15,017 nt of DNA from an uncultured Eubacteriales bacterium (GTDB lineage Bacteria > Bacillota_A > Clostridia > Lachnospirales > Lachnospiraceae), in contig CADCPV010000231.1 of assembly GCA_902803345.1 (NCBI GenBank), positions 1 to 15,017 of the forward strand. The letters run 5' to 3'. Below are positions 7,251 to 12,772 of the stretch, piece after piece; positions within the stretch are counted from its first letter, which is position 1; the number at the start of each line of letters is the position of its first letter. The notes under the pieces are model-generated. The model saw nothing but the letters and a program-made list of their open reading frames with translations. It searched no databases and had not been told where the DNA came from. Position numbers and translations under genes: made by a program.

Positions 7251-8196
7251 TCTTCTTCAGTGCATTTCGGACGGAATCCGCCGGATCGGCATTGTGGGGC
7301 ATGTACGCCCCGACGGCGACTGTGCGGGTTCCGTCATGGCAGCATATCACTATCTGAGGGACAATGTACCGTCACTGGAGATTGTTCCTTTTTTACAGGA
7401 ACTTCCCTATGGCATTCGTTTCCTGACGAAAGACTGCCCCGTGCGGCAGGACGGCGGAGAAGGCGAGCGGTTTGACCTGGTGATATCTCTTGATGCGGCA
7501 GCTCAGAACCGCATCGGCGCCGGCGCCGCAGCTTTCAATTCCTGCGAAAACACAGTCTGTATCGACCATCACCAGACCTGTACGGCTTTCGGAAAAGTGA
7601 ACTGTGTGGATCCGCACGCAAGTTCTGCCTGTGAAGTGCTGTATCGGCTTCTTTCACGGGACCGGATCAGCTATGATACGGCTGTCTGTCTCTATACCGG
7701 CATCATTCATGACACCGGGGCGCTCCGCTTTGACAATGTGAGCCCGGAGACAGTGCTGATCGTATCCGATTTGATCGCGAGAAAGATTCCCTTCACGGAA
7801 ATCATTGAGAAGTCCTTTACGGAAAAATCGCTCACAGAGATGAAAATCACCGGTGAGATCATTAAAAACAGCCGGTTGTTTGAGAAAGAGCATTTTCTCT
7901 ATGGTGTCTGTGACCTTCCGATGCAGAAGCGTTACCAGATAGACCCGAATGAACTCGGTTCCGTTGTGGCAGCGATGAATGAGGTGCGGGAAGCGCGGGT
8001 TGTGCTTTTCGTGTACCAGTTTGAAGACGGCAGCTGGAAGGGAAGTCTCCGTTCCAAATGCGCTGTGGATGTTGCGAAAATCGCGCTCCGTTACGGCGGC
8101 GGCGGTCACGTAAAGGCGGCGGGGTTCTCTTTCTCTGAAGATCCCGACCGGATCGCAGAGGAAATCCGCGGACTGCTATCTGAAGAGGAAATGTAA
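7243..8196 (+). CDS. nrnA: NanoRNase / pAp phosphatase NrnA (DHH-DHHA1 family)
   Basis: A 317-residue cytoplasmic phosphoesterase that degrades 2-5 nt RNAs and dephosphorylates 3'-phosphoadenosine 5'-phosphate. Metal-binding motifs of the DHH domain are visible: H20 and D24/D26 in GHVRPDGD, D84 in SLDAAA, and DHH at 108-110. The C-terminal DHHA1 domain ends with the substrate-binding GGGGH (285-289) and AAGFSF. I start at ATG 7243 because it gives the normal family N-terminus (MNNLLQCISDG), has AGGAAG at 7231-7236, and overlaps rbfA by 8 bases; an earlier in-frame ATG at 7177 adds 22 basic residues unlike the family. It abuts truB with no gap. Presence in this operon fits a role in RNA turnover. 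Confidence 0.93.
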   Translation: MNNLLQCISDGIRRIGIVGHVRPDGDCAGSVMAAYHYLRDNVPSLEIVPFLQELPYGIRFLTKDCPVRQDGGEGERFDLVISLDAAAQNRIGAGAAAFNSCENTVCIDHHQTCTAFGKVNCVDPHASSACEVLYRLLSRDRISYDTAVCLYTGIIHDTGALRFDNVSPETVLIVSDLIARKIPFTEIIEKSFTEKSLTEMKITGEIIKNSRLFEKEHFLYGVCDLPMQKRYQIDPNELGSVVAAMNEVREARVVLFVYQFEDGSWKGSLRSKCAVDVAKIALRYGGGGHVKAAGFSFSEDPDRIAEEIRGLLSEEEM

Positions 8197-9114
8197 ATGG
8201 ACGGCGTTCTTCTTGTCGACAAGGAGCAGGATTACACTTCCTTTGATGTCGTGGCAAAGCTTCGCGGCATCCTGCACATGAAGAAAATCGGCCATGGCGG
8301 TACACTTGATCCGCAGGCGACCGGCGTGCTTCCGGTTTTTCTGGGAAGTGCGACAAAACTCTGTGATTATCTGCCGGATGAGACGAAGGTCTACGAGACA
8401 GAGATGTTCCTTGGACGCACAACCGATACCGGAGATATCTGGGGACAGATACTGGAAGAACGGGAGCCGGTTTCTGACGAAGAACTGATCCGAAACTGCA
8501 TTCTTTCCTTTGTCGGGCGCTATGACCAGGTTCCGCCGATGTTTTCGGCGAAAAAGATCAACGGGAAGAAACTGTATGAACTTGCCCGGAAGGGAGAAGT
8601 AATCGAGCGGAAAGCGGTTCCTTTGACGATAAAGGAAATCCGGATTCTTTCGATGGATCTTCCGCACGTCCGCTTCACGGTTTTCTGCGAGAAAGGAACC
8701 TATATCCGCACACTCTGCGAGGATATCGGAAAGAAGCTCGGCTGCGGCGCCTGTATGAGCGCACTGAGAAGGCTTCAGCACGGCAGTTTCAACATTGAAG
8801 ACGCACATACGCTTTCGGAGATTGAAAGGGCACGGGATGACGGAAGGCTTTCCGATATGATTCTTACTGTGGAAGAAGTCCTTCCGTATCCGAAGCTTCT
8901 GGTACCGGATGATCTTCTTCGGCTGATCCGAAACGGCAACAAACTGCCTGTTGACCGGTTTGAAATTCCATGCATCGGACTTTCCGATCAGTTTTCTTCA
9001 GGCGTTTTCCGCTACAAGATGAAGGACCGGGGCGGTACATTCTACGGTGTCTATCAGTTTACGCCCGGAGCTGAAATGCTGGTTCCGGAGAAAATGTTTC
9101 TACAGAAGGATTGA
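8197..9114 (+). CDS. truB: tRNA pseudouridine(55) synthase TruB
   Basis: TruB makes the universally conserved pseudouridine at position 55 in the T-loop of tRNAs. The 305-residue protein begins with the typical MDGVLLVDKEQDYTSFD and has the catalytic motif GGTLDPQATGVLP with D38 as the nucleophile. Further family elements are YDQVPPMFSAKKINGKKLYELARKG (here YDQVPPMFSAKK) and GTYIRTLCEDIG. The region after about residue 240 fits the small PUA-like C-terminal domain of Gram-positive TruB. The ATG follows the nrnA stop directly, and AGAGG in the last codons of nrnA serves as ribosome binding site. TruB and ribF are neighbours in most Bacillota. Confidence 0.97.
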   Translation: MDGVLLVDKEQDYTSFDVVAKLRGILHMKKIGHGGTLDPQATGVLPVFLGSATKLCDYLPDETKVYETEMFLGRTTDTGDIWGQILEEREPVSDEELIRNCILSFVGRYDQVPPMFSAKKINGKKLYELARKGEVIERKAVPLTIKEIRILSMDLPHVRFTVFCEKGTYIRTLCEDIGKKLGCGACMSALRRLQHGSFNIEDAHTLSEIERARDDGRLSDMILTVEEVLPYPKLLVPDDLLRLIRNGNKLPVDRFEIPCIGLSDQFSSGVFRYKMKDRGGTFYGVYQFTPGAEMLVPEKMFLQKD

Positions 9115-9120
9115 ATCCGT

Positions 9121-10011
9121 ATGATCATGACAGATCTGTCGGATCAGCTTTTTTCCGGTAAACTGCGCACGGCAGTAACCGTCGGCAAGTTCGACGGCCT
9201 GCACCGCGGACACCGGGAGCTGATCCGGTATACGGCAGAAAAAAAGAATGAGGGGCTCGTACCCCTAATCCTGATGATCGATATGAACATCGGTCCGGGG
9301 AAAAAGAGTATTCTCGACCGGGAGGAAGAAAGAGAGACCCTTGAATCCCTCGGCACTGAAATCGTTGTCCGGGTACCTTTTACCGATGAATTCCGGAAAT
9401 TGAGTGCAGAACGCTTTTCGGAAGAAATACTGGCAGAGAGACTCGGCGCCCGTTCTGTTGTTTCCGGAGAAGATTTCTGCTTCGGAAAAGGCCGTCAGGG
9501 GAACCCGGGGTTTCTGCAGAGCGTTTCGAAACGGCTCGGTTTTGAGTATGAATGCCTGCCGCGGGTTTTTTACGAAAATTCACCCGTTTCGAGTTCCAGA
9601 ATCCGCGAATGCCTCGCTTCGGGGCGGGTGGAGGAGGCAAAAGCCTGCCTTGGAGAACCGTACCGGATCCGGGGAACGGTTGCACACGGCATGCATTTGG
9701 CATCGGGACTCGGTTTCCCGACCGCGAATATCCTTCCGCCCGAAGAAAAATTCCTGCCGCGCTACGGCGTCTACCGGGTGTTTTCGGAAATTGACGGAAC
9801 CCTGCACAAAGGTCTCGCAAATCTTGGCGTCAAACCAACCGTTCCGGGCGAGCGGAAAGCTGTTTTGGAAGTTTATTTCCCGGGATATTCCGGCGATTTA
9901 TACGGAAAAACCTTATCGGTGCTTTTTGATGCTTTCCTGCGTCCGGAGCAGAAGTTTCCGGATCTTTCGCATCTGAAAGCTCAGATTCAGGAAGATCTTT
10001 TGCGTCTATAG
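9121..10011 (+). CDS. ribF: Bifunctional riboflavin kinase / FAD synthetase RibF
   Basis: RibF (296 residues) converts riboflavin to FMN and then FAD. The N-terminal nucleotidyltransferase domain has the ATP-binding motif GKFDGLHRGH (22-31) and VSSSRIRECLASG; the C-terminal kinase domain has GFPTAN (PTAN at 200-203) and GDLYGK, and ends in the usual LKAQIQEDL. One deviation is that the segment before GFPTAN reads HGMHLASGL, where most family members have a GR pair just before the LGFPTAN strand. I chose ATG 9121 over 9127 because AGAAGGA (9104-9110) is ten bases away. The gene starts six bases after truB. It appears to be the last gene of the operon; no strong terminator follows, and a new promoter begins within 30 bases. 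Confidence 0.95.
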   Translation: MIMTDLSDQLFSGKLRTAVTVGKFDGLHRGHRELIRYTAEKKNEGLVPLILMIDMNIGPGKKSILDREEERETLESLGTEIVVRVPFTDEFRKLSAERFSEEILAERLGARSVVSGEDFCFGKGRQGNPGFLQSVSKRLGFEYECLPRVFYENSPVSSSRIRECLASGRVEEAKACLGEPYRIRGTVAHGMHLASGLGFPTANILPPEEKFLPRYGVYRVFSEIDGTLHKGLANLGVKPTVPGERKAVLEVYFPGYSGDLYGKTLSVLFDAFLRPEQKFPDLSHLKAQIQEDLLRL

Positions 10012-10018
10012 TTCATCG

Positions 10019-10031
10019 AAATGTCACATTT
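10019..10031 (+). repeat. Perfect 13-bp palindrome AAATGT-C-ACATTT
   Basis: Two perfect six-base arms around a single central C lie between the ribF stop and the acpP promoter, ending five bases before the -35 box. The position suits an activator or repressor site. No family is recognised, and chance is possible for an arm length of six. Confidence 0.4.
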
Positions 10032-10036
10032 GCCAG

Positions 10037-10065
10037 TTGACAAGCGTAGGGCTTCGTTGTATATA
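10037..10065 (+). promoter_or_regulatory. Strong sigma-A type promoter for acpP-pssA-psd
   Basis: A consensus -35 TTGACA (10037-10042) and a -10 TATATA (10060-10065) are 17 bases apart; the predicted start is near 10072. The untranslated leader would be about 68 nt. A second, weaker -10-like TATAGT (10107-10112) lies closer to the gene but has no good -35 partner. Confidence 0.7.
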
Positions 10066-10076
10066 GAAAGAGTAAG

Positions 10077-10099
10077 GCATCGTTTCTGATGCGGTTTTT
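10077..10099 (+). terminator. Small hairpin with T run in the acpP leader (weak)
   Basis: GCATC (10077-10081) pairs with GATGC (10088-10092) around a six-base loop, followed after two G by TTTTT (10095-10099). The stem has only five pairs, so termination would be inefficient. It begins about five bases after the predicted start site, echoing the layout before rimP. Confidence 0.3.
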
Positions 10100-10139
10100 G
10101 TCAAAATATAGTACTGTCTGATATAAAGGAGAATGGAAA

Positions 10140-10373
10140 ATGCTTGAAAAAATCAGGGAAATTCTGGTGGAGCAGCTGGATCTGGATCCGGAAGAAATCG
10201 TCGAAAGCGCGAGTTTCAGGGATGACCTCGGCGTCGATTCGCTGGATCTTTATGAGCTTCTGATGTCCATCGAGGAAGAATACGGCTTCGAAGTACCCGC
10301 AGAGGATATGGCGGAGCTGGAGACGGTCGGTGACGTGGTCAATTATCTTGCTGACCGCGGCATCGAGGCCTGA
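10140..10373 (+). CDS. acpP: Acyl carrier protein
   Basis: A 77-residue acidic four-helix acyl carrier protein. The 4'-phosphopantetheine attachment site is S34 in DDLGVDSLDLYEL; the usual LGxDSLD pattern is complete. It carries growing and finished acyl chains on the thioester of the prosthetic group for fatty acid and phospholipid synthesis. AAGGAG at 10126-10131 is eight bases before ATG 10140. A strong promoter stands upstream, as expected for an abundant protein. Unusually, its neighbours are not fab or plsX genes but pssA and psd, so it may be a second acyl carrier protein of the genome, dedicated or not; that cannot be decided here. Confidence 0.96.
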   Translation: MLEKIREILVEQLDLDPEEIVESASFRDDLGVDSLDLYELLMSIEEEYGFEVPAEDMAELETVGDVVNYLADRGIEA

Positions 10374-10397
10374 GCCGTACCGTAAAGGCGGTCCGGT

Positions 10398-11042
10398 ATG
10401 ATCGGAGTCTATGACTATACCGTAATTTTAACTTATCTCAGTACGCTGTGCGCAATGGCCGGAATCTTCCTTTCGGCTTCCGGCAGGGAAACTGCGGCCG
10501 TGATTCTTCTCGTTGTATGCGGCATGATCGACCTTCTGGACGGTCCTGTTGCCCGCACGAAGAAAAACCGCCGCGAGGATGAGAAAAGCTTCGGCATCCA
10601 GATCGATTCGCTGAACGACCTGATTTCCTTTGGTGTCCTTCCGGCCGTGATCGGCTATATGGTGCGCCCGGGCTTCACACCGGAAAAGATCATTTTTCTC
10701 CTGTTCCCGCTGTGCGGCCTCATCCGGCTCGCATGGTTCAATGTACAGGAGGCAAACCGGCAGAAGGAGACGGAAGAGAAGCGGAAATTCTATACCGGCG
10801 TTCCGATCACGACTTCGTCGATCGTAGTGCCGGCTGTCGTGATCCTGCTTCGTCCGCTGCTTCCGGAACTCTGGTACTACATTCTGACACTTGTTGTCTA
10901 TGCAGTTCTGGGATTCCTGTTTGTCAGCAAGGTAAAGATCCGGAAGCCCCAGAAGACGGGCATGATCATCTTTCTTGCGATCGGCGTTGCTGCAGTTGTG
11001 CTTCTTGTCGTCCGGCTTGTGCTGCACGGTTTTTCCAGGTAA
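10398..11042 (+). CDS. pssA: CDP-diacylglycerol--serine O-phosphatidyltransferase PssA
   Basis: This integral membrane enzyme joins CDP-diacylglycerol and serine to give phosphatidylserine. The 214-residue protein has the CDP-alcohol phosphatidyltransferase motif: D48-G49, A52-R53, G66, D70 and D74 (in LLDGPVAR and FGIQIDSLND). The gap between Arg and Gly is 12 residues (TKKNRREDEKSF), four more than in the classical motif. Several hydrophobic segments are visible: near 8-45, then about 80-115, and three in the C-terminal half, including the last 35 residues. A ribosome binding site AAAGGCGG (10384-10391) precedes ATG 10398. The gene lies 24 bases after acpP and 6 before psd, which takes its product. 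The closely related phosphatidylglycerophosphate synthase is less likely because of the psd neighbour and the GIQIDSL sequence. Confidence 0.92.
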   Translation: MIGVYDYTVILTYLSTLCAMAGIFLSASGRETAAVILLVVCGMIDLLDGPVARTKKNRREDEKSFGIQIDSLNDLISFGVLPAVIGYMVRPGFTPEKIIFLLFPLCGLIRLAWFNVQEANRQKETEEKRKFYTGVPITTSSIVVPAVVILLRPLLPELWYYILTLVVYAVLGFLFVSKVKIRKPQKTGMIIFLAIGVAAVVLLVVRLVLHGFSR

Positions 11043-11048
11043 GAAATA

Positions 11049-11918
11049 ATGAATTATTACGATTTGAACGGGATCCTGCGGGAGAAATCGGGCTCGCAGG
11101 ACCGTTTTTTTACATTCATCTACGGCCATGCGCTGACAAGAGCATTGATCAGGCCTTTCCTCCGGCCCTGGTTCTCGAAAGTGGGCGGAAAATTCATGGA
11201 TTCGCGTCTCTCGGCCCGTCTGATTCCGCGCTTCATCAAAAAGAACGGAATCGATATGAGCGACTTCGAGGAGCGCGAATTTGCCTCTTTTAACGACTTT
11301 TTCACCCGGCGCATAAAAGAATCCGCACGGCCGCTTCCGGAGGGGGAAAAACTGCTTTTTTCGCCCTGTGACGCGTATCTTACGGTTGTTCCGTTGGAAG
11401 AAGGACTGCGCTTCATGATTAAGCACACGCCGTATACGCTTCCGGATTTTCTGAGGGATGAGGATCTTTCGTCGGAGTTCTCCGGCGGAACGGTGCTTTT
11501 ATTCCGGCTTGCTGTTCAGCATTACCACCGTTACCATTTTATCGATGACGGTGAAATCCTCCGGGAATACCGGATTCCGGGTTTTTTCCACACGGTCCAG
11601 CCTGCGGCAAACGATGCTGTTCCGATTTACAAGGAGAATTCCCGGGCTGTCTCGCTTCTTCGGACCGAACACTTCGGGGAAGTGATCCAGGCAGAGGTCG
11701 GAGCGCTTCTTGTCGGTCGGATCGTCAACAGAGAGCTTAAGGCTTTCCGCAGGGCGGAAGAGAAGGGCTTGTTTGAATTCGGCGGCTCCACAATCGTGAT
11801 GGTGCTGAAGAAAGACGCCGCTTCAATTCTGCCGGAATTTCTTCAGGCTTCCGCCGAAAAGACGGAGCGGGAAGTGCATTTCGGGACTGTCATCGGAAGC
11901 GCAAAAAACTTGAATTAG
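11049..11918 (+). CDS. psd: Phosphatidylserine decarboxylase proenzyme
   Basis: Psd converts phosphatidylserine into phosphatidylethanolamine, using a pyruvoyl group made by self-cleavage. The 289-residue proenzyme carries GGST, with S247 as the residue expected to become the pyruvoyl group, giving a beta chain of about 246 residues and an alpha chain of about 43. The catalytic Asp and His regions appear as SPCDAYLTV and VQHYHRYHFIDDG. FNDFFTRRIK near residue 80 is typical of the family. The chosen ATG lies seven bases after the pssA stop with only a weak ribosome binding site (AGGTAAG at the pssA end), suggesting coupling. The psd stop is followed within four bases by the tRNA promoter, with no terminator between. 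Confidence 0.94.
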   Translation: MNYYDLNGILREKSGSQDRFFTFIYGHALTRALIRPFLRPWFSKVGGKFMDSRLSARLIPRFIKKNGIDMSDFEEREFASFNDFFTRRIKESARPLPEGEKLLFSPCDAYLTVVPLEEGLRFMIKHTPYTLPDFLRDEDLSSEFSGGTVLLFRLAVQHYHRYHFIDDGEILREYRIPGFFHTVQPAANDAVPIYKENSRAVSLLRTEHFGEVIQAEVGALLVGRIVNRELKAFRRAEEKGLFEFGGSTIVMVLKKDAASILPEFLQASAEKTEREVHFGTVIGSAKNLN

Positions 11919-11921
11919 TTC

Positions 11922-11950
11922 TTGACAAGAAAGCGGTTCTTTGCTATTAT
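11922..11950 (+). promoter_or_regulatory. Strong promoter for the tRNA-rpsU unit
   Basis: Consensus -35 TTGACA (11922-11927) and -10 TATTAT (11945-11950) are 17 bases apart. The predicted start is near 11957, about 18 bases before the first mature tRNA. The spacer itself contains a small inverted repeat, AAGAA-5 nt-TTCTT. Confidence 0.75.
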
Positions 11951-11974
11951 ACTCTTTGCGCGTGATCTCACTTA

Positions 11975-12048
11975 CGGGGTGTGGCTCAGCTTGGTAGAGC
12001 ACCTGGTTTGGGACCAGGGGGTCGCAGGTTCGAATCCTGTCACCCCGA
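11975..12048 (+). tRNA. tRNA-Pro (anticodon TGG)
   Basis: Acceptor arms CGGGGTG (11975-11981) and CACCCCG (12041-12047) pair fully, with A73 at 12048. The anticodon loop TTTGGGA between CCTGG and CCAGG gives TGG. D-arm GCTCAGC..GAGC and T-loop TTCGAAT are normal. CCA is not encoded. Confidence 0.96.
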
Positions 12049-12069
12049 TTGAGCGTAAAAAGAATATAT

Positions 12070-12140
12070 GCGGGTGTAGTTCAATGGTAGAATGACAGCC
12101 TTCCAAGCTGTATACGTGGGTTCGATTCCCATCACCCGCT
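12070..12140 (+). tRNA. tRNA-Gly (anticodon TCC)
   Basis: Acceptor arms GCGGGTG (12070-12076) and CACCCGC (12133-12139) pair fully; the discriminator is T at 12140. The loop CTTCCAA between ACAGC and GCTGT gives anticodon TCC. The length of 71 nt is normal for tRNA-Gly. CCA is not encoded; T-rich sequence follows. Confidence 0.96.
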
Positions 12141-12167
12141 TCCGTTTTTTTATAGAGACGGATTTGC

Positions 12168-12242
12168 GGTGGGTATGGCGCAGTTGGCTAGCGCGCCAGA
12201 TTGTGGCTCTGGAGACCGTGGGTTCGAGTCCCACTACCCACC
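12168..12242 (+). tRNA. tRNA-His (anticodon GTG)
   Basis: Acceptor arms GTGGGTA (12169-12175) and TACCCAC (12235-12241) pair; G at 12168 is the extra G-1 that marks tRNA-His, opposite C73 at 12242. The loop TTGTGGC between CCAGA and TCTGG gives GTG. CCA is not encoded; a run of six T (12244-12249) follows. Confidence 0.96.
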
Positions 12243-12274
12243 CTTTTTTGCAGGAATCTCCTGTCGAGGAATAT

Positions 12275-12348
12275 TGGGCTGTCGCCAAGCGGCTAAGGCA
12301 CAGGACTTTGACTCCTGCATTTCGTTGGTTCGAATCCAACCAGCCCAG
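12275..12348 (+). tRNA. tRNA-Gln (anticodon TTG)
   Basis: Acceptor arms TGGGCTG (12275-12281) and CAGCCCA (12341-12347) pair; G73 is at 12348. The loop CTTTGAC between CAGGA and TCCTG gives TTG. A short hairpin CAGGA-ATC-TCCTG lies just upstream (12251-12263) and repeats the same stem sequence as the anticodon arm. CCA is not encoded. Confidence 0.95.
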
Positions 12349-12352
12349 ATAC

Positions 12353-12425
12353 GGGCCATTAGCTCAGGTGGTAGAGCACTTGACTTTTAATCAAGTTGTC
12401 CGGGGTTCGAGTCCCCGATGGCTCA
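12353..12425 (+). tRNA. tRNA-Lys (anticodon TTT)
   Basis: Acceptor arms GGGCCAT (12353-12359) and ATGGCTC (12418-12424) pair with one G-T wobble; A73 is at 12425. The loop CTTTTAA between CTTGA and TCAAG gives TTT. Only four bases separate it from tRNA-Gln. CCA is not encoded. The gene is followed after 46 bases by rpsU without a terminator. Confidence 0.96.
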
Positions 12426-12426
12426 T

Positions 12427-12444
12427 TTGCATGTTCGCATGTAA
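12427..12444 (+). other. UUCG-loop hairpin between tRNA-Lys and rpsU
   Basis: TTGCATG (12427-12433) pairs with CATGTAA (12438-12444), seven pairs with one wobble, around a TTCG tetraloop. It sits directly after the tRNA-Lys 3' end and 12 bases before the rpsU ribosome binding site. No long T run follows, so it is more likely a processing or mRNA-end-protecting stem than a terminator. Confidence 0.5.
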
Positions 12445-12471
12445 TCTCTTTTCTGAAGGAGGTGAAAATAG

Positions 12472-12648
12472 ATGTCTACCGTTATCGTCAAAGAAAATGA
12501 GACCCTCGACAGCGCGCTGCGCCGTTTTAAGAGGAACTGCGCAAAGGCCGGTATCCAGCAGGAAATCCGTAAGCGTGAGCATTACGAGAAGCCTTCGGTA
12601 AAGCGTAAGAAAAAATCCGAAGCTGCCAGAAAGCGCAAATACAACTGA
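12472..12648 (+). CDS. rpsU: 30S ribosomal protein S21
   Basis: A 58-residue, strongly basic protein reading [19 protein letters not shown] at the start and ending in [10 protein letters not shown]. The pattern V-x-V-K-x-N-E-x-L-D-x-A-L-R-R-F-K-R and the [13 protein letters not shown] region identify S21, which binds the 30S platform near the 3' end of 16S rRNA and influences recognition of Shine-Dalgarno sites. A near-perfect ribosome binding site AAGGAGGTG (12456-12464) precedes ATG 12472. It is very likely made from the same transcript as the five tRNA genes, since no terminator or promoter is seen between, and it is followed by a strong terminator 12 bases after the stop. Confidence 0.97.
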   Translation: MSTVIVKENETLDSALRRFKRNCAKAGIQQEIRKREHYEKPSVKRKKKSEAARKRKYN

Positions 12649-12660
12649 TGAAAAGAGAAG

Positions 12661-12695
12661 GCGTCCGCAGTTTAATCGCTGCGGGCGCTTTTTTT
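12661..12695 (+). terminator. Intrinsic terminator of the tRNA-rpsU unit
   Basis: A ten-pair GC-rich stem (12661-12670 with 12679-12688, one G-T wobble) around an eight-base loop is followed directly by seven T (12689-12695). It is the strongest terminator in the window and separates rpsU from phoH. Confidence 0.92.
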
Positions 12696-12726
12696 CTCGA
12701 AAAGTATTTCATTTTCATCTGTTTTG

Positions 12727-12735
12727 TGATATGAT
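12727..12735 (+). promoter_or_regulatory. Extended -10 promoter for phoH-ybeY
   Basis: TGATATGAT forms an extended -10 (TG, one base, TATGAT at 12730-12735). The best -35 at 17 bases spacing is a poor TTTCAT (12707-12712). The predicted start near 12742 gives a leader of about 30 nt containing GGAGG at 12756-12760. It follows the rpsU terminator directly, so phoH needs its own promoter. Confidence 0.5.
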
Positions 12736-12772
12736 ATTTTAGATTAATGATGTCCGGAGGAAATATTATCGG

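Noticed and set aside
10104..10124. FapR-like operator before acpP, and a similar one at rimP (1316-1333)
   Set aside because: Only a TAGTAC half resembles the FapR site; the other half or the spacing does not fit.
12218..12249. Terminator formed by the 3' part of tRNA-His and the following six T
   Set aside because: The alternative stem (GTGGGT with ACCCAC) competes with a stable tRNA fold, and termination here would remove tRNA-Gln, tRNA-Lys and rpsU.
12040..12601. Open frames across the tRNA cluster on both strands
   Set aside because: They are translated tRNA genes. The minus-strand one shows the GLEPT/GIEPT pattern of false proteins read from tRNA antisense.
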